A DNA stretch of 18,548 nt. It comes from CAYWMP01 sp964459445 (GTDB taxonomy: Bacteria > Desulfobacterota > DSM-4660 > Desulfatiglandales > HGW-15). Where the stretch lies: positions 1 to 18,548 of the forward strand of contig CAYWMP010000120.1 in assembly GCA_964459445.1 (NCBI GenBank), read 5' to 3'. Positions 7,025 through 15,069 of this stretch are shown here, one piece after another. The position numbers and the translations under genes were made by a program. The notes beneath the pieces were generated by a model. That model was not told where the DNA came from, did not search any database, and was given only the letters and a program-made list of their open reading frames with translations. Numbering within the stretch: the stretch's first letter is position 1; the number at the start of each line of letters is the position of its first letter.

Positions 7025-7456
7025 CTAAGGATCCGAATGAAGTTTGAAATAGGGCCTGAGACACGGCTCACCCCGGCTGTCACGTCCCACGGAACCGACG
7101 GCCAACTCCACGGCCGAGCCGACTTCGAGTTTTCCAATAGCTTGCGAATCCAGCAGGCAGAACACGCGAAGACCGCTTTCAGCCATATCGACGTATCCCA
7201 CGCTATAGGGCTGTGGAAGGCCAAAGGGAGGTTTTGTTCGCACCACTGTGAAACTGTAGACTGTTCCTTCTGAACCAAGGACGGTGTCCTCAACCTCTCC
7301 CAAGCAGGAAGGACAGTATTTTGGGCGTGGGAAGTAGAGCCTACTGCAACCTGGACAAGATCCACCAAGTAATTGCGGCGGATTCAGGTCATAGGGCGGT
7401 AAGGTAAAAACGCCTATCGCAACCGGCGAAATATTGTGTGTTGATTTAGCACCCAT
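7025..7456 (-). CDS. DUF35 OB-fold / zinc-ribbon acyl-CoA-associated protein
   Basis: This is a 143-residue protein with the two-part DUF35 layout. A rubredoxin-like zinc ribbon comes first (Cys34-x2-Cys37 and Cys48-x2-Cys51, CPGC and CPSC). An OB-fold follows, beginning GSEGTVYSFTVVRTKPP (61-77) and then YSVGYVDMAESGLRVF (84-99). Members partner with SCP-x-type thiolases and help form the acyl-CoA site; BbsA of the toluene pathway is the best-studied case. The gene lies 25 bases upstream of the thiolase gene in the direction of transcription, supporting a complex. GGAGGAAG is rather far (about 19 bases) from the ATG, and a closer GAAGAA may serve. A 103-base gap without visible genes separates it from the ligase. 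Zinc and thiolase binding are inferred from family, not shown here. Confidence 0.9.
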   Translation of the reverse strand: MGAKSTHNISPVAIGVFTLPPYDLNPPQLLGGSCPGCSRLYFPRPKYCPSCLGEVEDTVLGSEGTVYSFTVVRTKPPFGLPQPYSVGYVDMAESGLRVFCLLDSQAIGKLEVGSAVELAVGSVGRDSRGEPCLRPYFKLHSDP

Positions 7457-7559
7457 TGGTTTTCTTCAAGTCACCCTTCCTCCGGCGATCTGATGAACGA
7501 CTGACTTCCCTTACGTCCTTTATCGAACTTTCCTCCCTATGGCGAATTCCTTAACCCGC

Positions 7560-9158
7560 TTAACGTTTCAATTTAAAGCCCGCCTTTTCCCGGTCCCATG
7601 TATCCGGTGTGACTCCCTGATCCCGGAGGGTCGCTTTTAGGATTTTTTCGGTAGGCGTTCTTGGCAAGTGCTCCATAAACCGTACATAGCGTGGCACCAT
7701 GAAATAGGCCATTCGTTCCTGGCAATATTCAAGCAGGGTTTCCGGTGTAAGACTTTCTCCGGGTTTCAGAGATGCACAGACCATAACTTCATCCTCCGCC
7801 ATTTCCGATTTAACTCCGATTGCGGCCGACTCCAGTACCGCCGGATGGGCATTGATGACCTTCTCCACTTCCTGGGAACTGATGTTTTCGCCTCGTCTGC
7901 GAATCGCATCCTTCTTGCGGTCCAGGAAATTGAAATATCCATCATCATCCATGACCAGATAGTCGCCGGTGTTAAACCATAGATCCCGCCAGGCCTCCAC
8001 CGTCTTTGCGGGCATCTTATAATACTCCTGAAGCATCGTGTAGGGTTCCTGATTGCGTACGAGCAGCTCTCCCGGTACGCCCGGTCCGACTTCCATGCCC
8101 TGGTCGTCGACAAGCTTGACCTGACACCCATAGACCGGTTTCCCGCAGGTCCCCTTTTTGCGTGATTTCATGGTATTAAGCAAAGGAAGGCCGATCTCGC
8201 TCATTCCATAGCCCTCAAGCAGTGTCACCCCAAAACGTTTTTCCACTTGATCAAACAAGTTGGGCGGGCATCCGCCACCGAACATAACGCGCAACGGGTT
8301 ATCGGCATCATCCGGCTTGGGGTCGGCCTTGAGCAGGATGGGCAGAATGCCGCCGATGTAGTTGAACTCGGTGCAACCGTATTTCTTGATGTCCGGCCAG
8401 AAACCGCTGGCGGAAAAACGCTCGGCCAGCACCATGCGAGCCCCGCTCATAAGTGCCGGCATGGTGGAGAGCAGTTGAGCATTGCCGTGAAAGAGGGGCA
8501 GGGCATTGTACAGGCAGTCATCTTCTGTATATTGACAGCATTCCATGCAGACTTTGCCCATGAAGAGGGCATAGTTCTGGGGCATCAGCGAACCCTTTGA
8601 AGGTCCGGTCGTTCCCGAAGTAAACAGGATCACAAAGGGATCAGACCACAGGACCTCTACTTCATCGAATTTGCCCTCGTTATCGACCAACTCTAAATAA
8701 TCAAACACCGGTTTCTCCACCTGGGGTAGCGCCTCACCTTTTTGGCCGAGTACCAGTACCTGTTCCATCTGGGGAAGGTTCCCGAGAACCGGGCCGACGC
8801 GATCCAAATAAGAGGATTGAACCACAACGTAGCGACAATCGGCTTTGTCCAGCATATAAGTCAGAAGATCGCCCCGGTGAGCTGTGTTGATAGGCACTTC
8901 AACGGCACCCAGTTTGCTCAACCCGAACCAGAGAAAGAGGAATTCGGGCCGATTGTCCATCACAATGGCCACCTTGTCTCCCTTGGTAACGCCCAAGCCC
9001 TGAAGACCGGCCGCGACCTTGTCCGATTCCAGATCCAAATCCCCATAGGTGAAGACCCGGTCCTTGAAAAAGAAGAATTCTCGCGAACCGTATTGATTGA
9101 CCTTTTCTTTAAGGGCCGCATGAATCGTTCGCTTGTAAACTAGCTCTGCAGCTGCCAT
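7560..9158 (-). CDS. AMP-forming acyl-CoA ligase (ANL superfamily)
   Basis: The enzyme activates a carboxylic acid with ATP and CoA, giving acyl-CoA, AMP and PPi. The 532 residues have all the ANL core motifs: the P-loop-like FTSGTTGPSKG at 179-189, EGYGMSE at 315-321, NTGD at 396-399, DRKKDAIRRRGENIS at 413-427, and PTEKILK at 502-508 with Lys505 in the catalytic position of the mobile C-terminal domain. The pattern is closest to crotonobetaine/carnitine-type (CaiC) and medium-chain ligases, but substrate cannot be read off. In the acetophenone pathway a benzoylacetate-CoA ligase (Bal) follows the carboxylase; the location between carboxylase and thiolase genes makes a beta-keto acid the likely substrate here. 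Ribosome site AAGGGAT is 8 bases before the ATG at 9158. The 208-base gap upstream holds a palindromic element. Confidence 0.93.
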   Translation of the reverse strand: MAAAELVYKRTIHAALKEKVNQYGSREFFFFKDRVFTYGDLDLESDKVAAGLQGLGVTKGDKVAIVMDNRPEFLFLWFGLSKLGAVEVPINTAHRGDLLTYMLDKADCRYVVVQSSYLDRVGPVLGNLPQMEQVLVLGQKGEALPQVEKPVFDYLELVDNEGKFDEVEVLWSDPFVILFTSGTTGPSKGSLMPQNYALFMGKVCMECCQYTEDDCLYNALPLFHGNAQLLSTMPALMSGARMVLAERFSASGFWPDIKKYGCTEFNYIGGILPILLKADPKPDDADNPLRVMFGGGCPPNLFDQVEKRFGVTLLEGYGMSEIGLPLLNTMKSRKKGTCGKPVYGCQVKLVDDQGMEVGPGVPGELLVRNQEPYTMLQEYYKMPAKTVEAWRDLWFNTGDYLVMDDDGYFNFLDRKKDAIRRRGENISSQEVEKVINAHPAVLESAAIGVKSEMAEDEVMVCASLKPGESLTPETLLEYCQERMAYFMVPRYVRFMEHLPRTPTEKILKATLRDQGVTPDTWDREKAGFKLKR

Positions 9159-9221
9159 GATATTATCCCTTTGGCTTTTATTCGCTAATATCCATCCACG
9201 GCTAAATTATGACACTGTAAA

Positions 9222-9365
9222 GTGTCCAATTCAGAAATGCGGATTTTTTGTGTTGGACAAGGCCGCACAAGGGGTTGCGGTGAGGCGTACTCAATGTACG
9301 TCGCAACCGTAAACCCGCGGAGAACGCCGTACAACGCAAAAAAGACCATTTATGGATGGACACTT
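9222..9365. mobile_element. MITE-like 144-bp imperfect palindrome
   Basis: The two halves of this interval are inverted copies. Reading inward from each end, AGTGTCCAATTCAGAAATG (left) matches AGTGTCCATCCATAAATGG (right), followed in both by TTTTTTGyGTTGkAC. Complementarity continues to the centre, where GTTGCG...GCGTAC faces GTACGTCGCAAC around TCAAT. It contains no gene; an open + strand frame through it is an artefact. The right end lies one base from the hyuB-like TAA stop. An extra small palindrome GACACT/AGTGTC (9211-9226) overlaps the left end. I see no clear target-site duplication. Terminal repeats and small size suggest a non-autonomous transposable element; a large regulatory hairpin between operon sections is the alternative. 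Confidence 0.6.
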
Positions 9366-9366
9366 A

Positions 9367-11439
9367 TTACATACCGGGGGGACCTGGCGGAGGTCCCTCA
9401 CTGGGATTCGGATAGGCCCCGTAATACTTAAGGATTTCGTCCGCAGGCTTGCGTTTCATCCATTCCTTTTCAAATTTATTATAGGGTTTGGCCCGTTTCA
9501 GTCGCTCAGCCCTTGCCTCTGCCCTTAGGGCCTCGGTCGTCTCCGAATCCAGGCGCAGGGTTTGTTCGTCATAGGCAATCTTGTAAATGTTTTGTGCTGC
9601 CCAATGGGTTGCCATTCCGTCCCGTAGATCTTTCAACACGGCTTCAGGGTCGCGCTCCAGGGGATCGCCGTATCCGGCTCCTCCCCCTACAGGGACATAA
9701 AAGGTGTCACCGTTCATGAGGGGCCTGATGGGCATAGTGACATGCTGGTGCATCTCCTGGCCCTGTTCGGGGTTTTCCCATTCATAGACTTTGTCCATCG
9801 TATTGGGCAGCGAGGTGCTGCCCTTTGCTAAGAGCTCTTTGACATTACTCCCGTCCACGGTCCGAATGAACGTCGGCGGTACGGCATACCCTCCGAAGAT
9901 TCCAAGCGTAGAGGGAAACTTGGAGCCGTATCCGAAACTTCCCATGGCTACCCAGGGCACATGGTGCATCATCAGACCAAACCCGACTCCGGCGCCTCCC
10001 CGAAATTTGCCGTGACCGTAGGAGTTCTTAAAATAATTTCGGAACAGGTACAAAAAAGGCCTGTCCGACTCGGTGGTTTCCACGTCCGAGCAGTCACTCA
10101 TCGTGGCAAAGTAAGCACCCGCGGCGTCAACCCCGTCTTTGTCGGGCCGGGCCCCGGCTCCTGTCGCATTGATTTCGGGGGTAATGTCGGCCATGGGTTC
10201 ATTCCATTGATTCATGCCGCCGTATATCGGCACACCGAATCCCTGAAACCAGGCGGCTACCGCCCGCAAATGATCCAGATGATAGGTCATACGGGCTCCA
10301 CAAAGGAACATGCCGTGGGCAAAACAAGTTTGGGTAAAGGGTGAAACCGAGGTCGGCACATCACCCTGGGCATTGATTAGTGAGTTTTCCGGAAACTCCC
10401 ACTCTAATGTCTCCAGCAGACCGTTATTGGCGGGAAGGTCATGAAAGAACCAGCCGCAGAAATAAACCATGGCAAGGCCGATAATACCCTGGAAATAGGT
10501 ATTTAAAGGTTTGTCCGGAAGCATGGGTGTCGTATCTTTGAAGGTGAATTTGATGGTGTCACCTTTTTTGGTCAGCGTGATGTCAATCTTGGTAAGGGCC
10601 GGTTCAGGACCCACCGTATCCATGAAGCGGGGTTGCCGGAACACGCCGTCGTTTAAGAGGCTCACTTTCTTTTTGGCCGCTTCGGATGTTACCGTCAGGA
10701 TACGCCTCAACGCCCCTACAAAAAAATCGAAGCCCTTCTGATCTATCAATTCGACGATCCGTCGTTGCGCTATCCGGCTGGCTGCCAGCCTCGCCTTGAT
10801 ATCGAGGATCATGGTCCGGGGATCCCGATTCATGGCGGCGAACATATTGAGTAAATCTTCCTTAAGGGTATAGTTTTCACCAACTTTTATAGGCGGAACC
10901 AGCATACCCTCGTCATATTTACTGCGGGCACTCCCCACCAATCCGCCCGGTTCACTGCCGCCACATTCACCGGTATGAACGACAGCTCCGGTAAAACAAA
11001 CCAGTTTGTCCTCGTAAAACACCGGCACGCACAGCCCCATATCGGCGCCATGGACACCGCCATAAAAGGGGTCATTGAAGAAGAAGGAATCCCCTTCCTT
11101 GACGCCTACCGATGCCTCATTGATCCAGTGTTTGACAATATACTTCACCGGTAATTGGCCGAGGACAGCGTGAAACCAAATCCCGGTGGCGACCACCGAC
11201 AGATCCCCTTGACTCGTGTAAATTCCGAAAGCCACATCGCCCCATCGCATTCCCGAAGAAGCGCCCAACTTCATGGTGGTCTCTTTGCCCTCCTGGGCGA
11301 TCATGTTCATCTTATGGTTGAAAATCTCAAAATCCACATCATTGATTTTATTTTGGGCCGCCCTTTCTTCGGAACTCATGGGTTCAGGCTTGAGCCTTTG
11401 AACAACTTCCGTGTCTCGACCGTAGACCATCCCATTCAT
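9367..11439 (-). CDS. HyuB-type subunit of an Apc-like ATP-dependent carboxylase (hydantoinase B/oxoprolinase family)
   Basis: HyuB-type proteins supply the main catalytic body of hydantoinases, oxoprolinases and the acetone/acetophenone carboxylases. The 690 residues show the family marks: FNDPFYGGVHGADM at 121-134, AVVHTGECGG at 152-161, EGMLVPPIKV at 177-186, RDPRTMILDIKARLAASR at 205-222, GHGKFRGGAGVGFG at 475-488, and GGGAGYGDPLERDPEAV at 585-601. The ATG at 11437-11439 has GGAGGTG upstream, and the gene begins 36 bases after the HyuA-like gene. With two HyuA-like genes and a small zinc subunit gene nearby, it most resembles the HyuB-type subunit of acetophenone carboxylase. The C-terminus ends in a proline-rich tail (GPPPGPPGM) immediately before the palindromic element. 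A plain hydantoinase role is less likely but not excluded by the sequence alone. Confidence 0.87.
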   Translation of the reverse strand: MNGMVYGRDTEVVQRLKPEPMSSEERAAQNKINDVDFEIFNHKMNMIAQEGKETTMKLGASSGMRWGDVAFGIYTSQGDLSVVATGIWFHAVLGQLPVKYIVKHWINEASVGVKEGDSFFFNDPFYGGVHGADMGLCVPVFYEDKLVCFTGAVVHTGECGGSEPGGLVGSARSKYDEGMLVPPIKVGENYTLKEDLLNMFAAMNRDPRTMILDIKARLAASRIAQRRIVELIDQKGFDFFVGALRRILTVTSEAAKKKVSLLNDGVFRQPRFMDTVGPEPALTKIDITLTKKGDTIKFTFKDTTPMLPDKPLNTYFQGIIGLAMVYFCGWFFHDLPANNGLLETLEWEFPENSLINAQGDVPTSVSPFTQTCFAHGMFLCGARMTYHLDHLRAVAAWFQGFGVPIYGGMNQWNEPMADITPEINATGAGARPDKDGVDAAGAYFATMSDCSDVETTESDRPFLYLFRNYFKNSYGHGKFRGGAGVGFGLMMHHVPWVAMGSFGYGSKFPSTLGIFGGYAVPPTFIRTVDGSNVKELLAKGSTSLPNTMDKVYEWENPEQGQEMHQHVTMPIRPLMNGDTFYVPVGGGAGYGDPLERDPEAVLKDLRDGMATHWAAQNIYKIAYDEQTLRLDSETTEALRAEARAERLKRAKPYNKFEKEWMKRKPADEILKYYGAYPNPSEGPPPGPPGM

Positions 11440-11475
11440 GATTCACCTCCATTATTTGCAGGTGCCTGGCCGAAT

Positions 11476-13614
11476 CTAAATCCTTTCCAGGACCCCGTTG
11501 TGGTACGCATCCAATGTGAATTGCCAATCCGGTTCGATAACATAGGTCGTATCCGGTGCTTCAATTAATGCCGGACCGGAAATCACGTTGCCGGGTTCAA
11601 GTTTTGCCAATGAAAATACCGGCGTTTCCTCAAATCCACCCCTTGCAGGCCAATAGGCCTGCCGGGAAGGTAGTCGAGCCGATTCCGGCGGTTCGGAATC
11701 TTTCAATTTGGTCTCAGCAATCACCGGATCCGGTGTTTCAACAAGGGCGGTCAGATAAAAACACTCCACATTAATTCCGCCCATGGGAAAGGTGGCCTCC
11801 GGCGTGTAGATGGCCGAATACTGTTCATTAAATGTATCGCAGATATCCTTGAAGTCCTGGGGAGTTTGGACATTCAAATGGGGCGAGGCAATCTTAGTCA
11901 AATTGTATTGCATGCCAAAGCGCATATCCAATTCAAGACGAAATTGGATTTCATCCTCGCTGTACCCCTCTAAACGGAGATCCCGAATGGCAAGATCTTT
12001 GAGCTCGCTAACCACCCCGTTAAAAGCTGTTGTATCTTCGGAATAGGACTGGGTGGCCCACTGAAAGATTTTGAGGGTGCGTGACTTTTCCCAGACCTGC
12101 TGGACATTGACCGTCGACGCGCCGAAGGCCCCGAAGACCGGCGAGTAGTTTGATACGATCACTTTATTCACTTGCAGGTAGGGTGCGAAACCGCAGGCGT
12201 GAGTAGCCCCTGCTCCGCCGCATGCGAATAGAACAAATTCCCGTGGATCATGCCCCTTGAGGGCGACCTCATTAAAGACCTCCTGGCCCATGCGGGCATC
12301 AACGATTTGGCGGATGCGAATAGCGGCCTCTACCATCTCGATACCCAGAGGCCGGGCGATCTTTTCTTCGATGGCCTCGCTGCTTAAATCAGGATCAAGC
12401 AGCATCTTGCCGCCCAGATAGTTATCCGGATTGAGATAGCCCAGCACCAGATCGGCATCCGTGACGGTTGGTTCCGCACCGCCCTGGTCATAGCATGCCG
12501 GTCCGGGCATCGAGCCGGCTGACTGAGGCCCGACCTCCAGGGCGTTCCCCATTAGCTTGTTGACCCAGGCAACGGAACCGCCGCCGGCACCGATAGATTT
12601 TACCTCTATGGCAGGGATATTCGTGCGCCAACGATCAATCAGGGGAATAAAGTCATAGGTTCGAAGACGGCCGCCGGTGATGACACCGATATCAAAGGAT
12701 GTCCCACCCATGTCGCTGAAGATGATGTCACTATAATCGTAAATCTTGCCTAGGGTCAGGGCGCCATGCAGCCCGGCCACAGGTCCGGCATTGTGCGTCA
12801 AAATCGCTCGGGTGCGTGACACCTTTTTCATGCCGCCGGTATTGTGCACCAGGACAAGGGGCCTTTTGTATCCCCCATTGCGAAGTTCAATCCCTAACTT
12901 GTTGAGTTCATCAGACATCACACCATGAATATAGGCGTTAACGATGGTGGTAATGTTTCGCGTGTATTCGGCGGATTTTGGTGAAACATCGCTCGATAAA
13001 ATCACCGGCATGGAGCCCAGATAATCCTCCGGATATTCTTCTTCAATGATTTCCTTGATCATGCGTTCGTGCTGTGGATTCAAAAAGGACCATAATAGGC
13101 AAACCACGAACCCCATGGCGCCCCGATCGACCAGGATTTGAAGCTTATCCAAAATTTCTTCGCGATTAAGGGGACTGATGACATTGCCGAAGGAGTCGAT
13201 TCGTTCACGGACACCTACAACCATGTCACGAGATATCAAAGGTTCAGGCTTTTCAATTCGGGCGAGGTCCTTATTTTCATTGGTCGTTCCGCCATCGGCC
13301 CAACTGCGCGCCCGGCCCAGGAAGATAGTGTCTTCGAAGCCGCTGGTAGTAATCAGGCCGAGCTTGGGCCCGGTTCTCTCGATAAGGGCGTTGGTTCCCA
13401 GGGTTGTGCAGTAACGCACGGCGTCTGTTTGAAGCAAGAATTCATCAAGTCCAAGGTTATAAATATGAGCGAGCTCTTTAATTCCTTTCATAAAACCTAC
13501 TGAAAGATCGTAGTGCGTGGTCGGAGATTTTGTAATGCGAGTGTCACCCTGATCTTCAATGATGCAAAAGTCAGTAAAGGTGCCACCAATATCTATGTTA
13601 ATTGTATAACCCAT
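11476..13614 (-). CDS. HyuA-type ATPase subunit 2 of an Apc-like carboxylase
   Basis: HyuA proteins bind ATP in an ASKHA-fold module; in acetophenone carboxylase two such subunits are thought to phosphorylate the ketone and bicarbonate. This 712-residue protein has the phosphate-1 motif DIGGTFTD at 8-15, phosphate-2 DMGGTSFD at 301-308, SIGAGGGSVAW at 340-350, TVTDADLVLG at 383-392 and the adenosine-side CGGAGATHACGF at 465-476. The set looks intact. It is a paralogue of the HyuA-like protein at 15070-17112, sharing layout and many motifs, but differs in the adenosine loop (ATHACG against PAHCCD). AGGGAGGCG precedes the ATG at 13614, and the gene follows the URO-D-like gene by 24 bases. Which of the two acts on ketone or on bicarbonate cannot be told here. 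Hydantoinase A is the usual automatic annotation. Confidence 0.88.
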   Translation of the reverse strand: MGYTINIDIGGTFTDFCIIEDQGDTRITKSPTTHYDLSVGFMKGIKELAHIYNLGLDEFLLQTDAVRYCTTLGTNALIERTGPKLGLITTSGFEDTIFLGRARSWADGGTTNENKDLARIEKPEPLISRDMVVGVRERIDSFGNVISPLNREEILDKLQILVDRGAMGFVVCLLWSFLNPQHERMIKEIIEEEYPEDYLGSMPVILSSDVSPKSAEYTRNITTIVNAYIHGVMSDELNKLGIELRNGGYKRPLVLVHNTGGMKKVSRTRAILTHNAGPVAGLHGALTLGKIYDYSDIIFSDMGGTSFDIGVITGGRLRTYDFIPLIDRWRTNIPAIEVKSIGAGGGSVAWVNKLMGNALEVGPQSAGSMPGPACYDQGGAEPTVTDADLVLGYLNPDNYLGGKMLLDPDLSSEAIEEKIARPLGIEMVEAAIRIRQIVDARMGQEVFNEVALKGHDPREFVLFACGGAGATHACGFAPYLQVNKVIVSNYSPVFGAFGASTVNVQQVWEKSRTLKIFQWATQSYSEDTTAFNGVVSELKDLAIRDLRLEGYSEDEIQFRLELDMRFGMQYNLTKIASPHLNVQTPQDFKDICDTFNEQYSAIYTPEATFPMGGINVECFYLTALVETPDPVIAETKLKDSEPPESARLPSRQAYWPARGGFEETPVFSLAKLEPGNVISGPALIEAPDTTYVIEPDWQFTLDAYHNGVLERI

Positions 13615-13638
13615 GACTCGCCTCCCTTTCGGATGAGG

Positions 13639-14586
13639 TTACAATTTGCAGATTTCCGCGACTAATTCATGAAGGTTTTCAAGATTGACATCCCTTTTCG
13701 TCGGCCCAAAACTCGTAAAAAAGAGACCCGGCCCGGCCTCGGCACGGTAGTGTTGAAGCCCTTGACGGATTAAACCCCTGGCTTTATCAAAATCGTCCAG
13801 GGGCAGACCTAGTCCCACGCCCAGAGAATCCTCACCAAGGGCCAGCAACTCCGCAAAGGGCGGCAAGTGATCCTCCCTAGATGGGCCGGGAATATAGATA
13901 TCCATTTTAAGGGATGAAAACCGGTTTAGCATTGAAGGGTCGTAGCCTTGAAGATACAGGCCGACAGGTATATCGTAGTGACCCGCGATATTTTTGAGCG
14001 TATTGTAGACGCGCCGGTGAATGGCTTCCGGCTCTTTTAATGCCAGGGGTTGTCCTTCCAGGAAGATCAACACATCAGGTCTTGTCTTGCAAAATGCTTC
14101 TGCCGTTTGAACAACCAGTTGTTTAACCTCCCGGATGCGGTTTGGGCCCTCATCTTTGCCGAAAAGTTGGCTGGCTAAGGTTACCGGCCCCGTTAATGTC
14201 GCCACACAGGCGAACTGGGATCGACAGACATCAAATAACCGATGGGCCGCTTCAAGGGCATGCCGCATGCGACCGTTTTGTTCGGGTGTCGAGCTCAAGT
14301 CACCTTTGGGGGACATGACCAGGGGTCTGTCGTTTTTCCAGGTGATATCCCCGCCGCAGGCCTCTGCCATCAAACTGAAATCCAACCCCAGCACCACGCC
14401 GTCGAAACCGAAGAGGGTAGCTGTTTTCTGTAGACTATTGGCCCATAGGGTTGGATCCGAAGTCAGTTTCTCCATGGGCATGTCTTCAATCCTAGACAAG
14501 AGACCCCTTAGCAAGGGCACAAAAGGCGGCCGCGATAGGGCTTCACGATTCAAAAATTTTCTGAAAAGTTCCCGACCTGAAGCCAT
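13639..14586 (-). CDS. URO-D/MtaA-fold protein embedded in the carboxylase operon, lacking zinc ligands
   Basis: The 315 residues follow the uroporphyrinogen decarboxylase / cobalamin:CoM methyltransferase (MtaA) fold: RPPFVPLLRG at 19-28, FDGVVLGLDFSLMAEACGGD at 61-80, TLTGPVTLASQLFG at 130-143 and VNLENLHELV at 300-309. MtaA-type enzymes hold zinc with His-x-Cys in a central strand (HxCG) and a late Cys (GC before the TPxENL-like helix). Here these places read LYLQG (210-214) and FTSFGPTKRDVNLENL (290-305), so the ligands appear absent. No corrinoid protein gene is nearby. It sits 1 base after the small zinc subunit gene and 24 bases before the second HyuA-like gene, so it is surely co-expressed with the carboxylase. 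Its expected mass, about 35 kDa, is close to the Apc epsilon subunit (34 kDa). A carboxylase-associated role is an inference; the reaction is unknown. GGGAG precedes the ATG. Confidence 0.78.
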   Translation of the reverse strand: MASGRELFRKFLNREALSRPPFVPLLRGLLSRIEDMPMEKLTSDPTLWANSLQKTATLFGFDGVVLGLDFSLMAEACGGDITWKNDRPLVMSPKGDLSSTPEQNGRMRHALEAAHRLFDVCRSQFACVATLTGPVTLASQLFGKDEGPNRIREVKQLVVQTAEAFCKTRPDVLIFLEGQPLALKEPEAIHRRVYNTLKNIAGHYDIPVGLYLQGYDPSMLNRFSSLKMDIYIPGPSREDHLPPFAELLALGEDSLGVGLGLPLDDFDKARGLIRQGLQHYRAEAGPGLFFTSFGPTKRDVNLENLHELVAEICKL

Positions 14587-14587
14587 T

Positions 14588-15067
14588 TCATACTCCCAAT
14601 TCTTTCAGGGCATCGATGGTTTCTTTGATAACCTTCTCGGTCACGCTGGTAATGGTTTCTCCCCTAGCAACCCGTTCTGCTGTTTCCTGAACGGATTTCG
14701 CCACTATGGCCTCTAGCAGTTTGTCGGATATCCCTTCTTTCTTACCCAGTCGTTTTTTCAGCGAATCGATATCTAACTGGATGTCGTGGGTAATAGGGTG
14801 TCCAGGGGGTAGATACTCGTTTTCGATCATCACGCCGCATTCCGGACAGTAAAATTCCAAAAGACGGGCATATTCGGGATCCGGACTGAAACTATAGGCC
14901 TGGCCCTCAACCAAGGGCGGATGGACCTCTTCGAAGGGCTTCTCGGCCACCACGCAGCCTTTTTTGTAATTTTCGCGTGCATCGATCAAAAAATGACCGC
15001 AGCGCTCGCAAACCCATTTTTCTCGCTCCACGTCGATTTCCAAATATTCCGTGATTCGAACTTTCAT
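14588..15067 (-). CDS. Small zinc subunit of acetone/acetophenone carboxylase type (gamma-like)
   Basis: This 159-residue protein resembles the small subunit of acetone and acetophenone carboxylases. Two pairs of cysteines (Cys20/Cys23 in WVCERCGH, Cys74/Cys77 in FYCPECGV) form a likely zinc site. Other marks are YKKGC at 34-38, FSPDPEYARLLEFY at 60-73 and the strongly conserved-looking EYLPPGHPITHDIQLDID at 84-101. About 50 charged, helical residues follow (110-159), making it longer than the 15-kDa Apc small subunit. AGGAGGT lies 9 bases before the ATG at 15067, the gene starts 2 bases after the HyuA-like stop, and ends 1 base before the URO-D-like ATG. Its presence is the main reason to read the HyuA/HyuB genes as a carboxylase rather than a hydantoinase, since hydantoinases lack such a subunit. 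Confidence 0.85.
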   Translation of the reverse strand: MKVRITEYLEIDVEREKWVCERCGHFLIDARENYKKGCVVAEKPFEEVHPPLVEGQAYSFSPDPEYARLLEFYCPECGVMIENEYLPPGHPITHDIQLDIDSLKKRLGKKEGISDKLLEAIVAKSVQETAERVARGETITSVTEKVIKETIDALKELGV

Positions 15068-15069
15068 GG

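Noticed and set aside
7000..7368. N-terminal extension of the thiolase frame to 7368
   Set aside because: The added residues are rich in Trp, Arg and Ser, match no thiolase, and overlap the well-supported DUF35 gene; the ATG at 6999 has a ribosome site and a family-like N-terminus.
9222..9431. Small + strand gene across the palindrome
   Set aside because: It spans the inverted repeat and the antisense of the hyuB end, with no ribosome site or recognisable product.
9367..13614. Hydantoin-degrading operon (hyuA/hyuB)
   Set aside because: Two HyuA paralogues plus an acetone/acetophenone-carboxylase-type small zinc subunit and downstream ligase and thiolase fit a carboxylase better; no carbamoylase or racemase gene is present.
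13639..14586. Heme-pathway uroporphyrinogen decarboxylase (hemE)
   Set aside because: No other heme genes are nearby, the N-terminal RQAGR substrate motif is not present, and the gene sits inside a carboxylase block.
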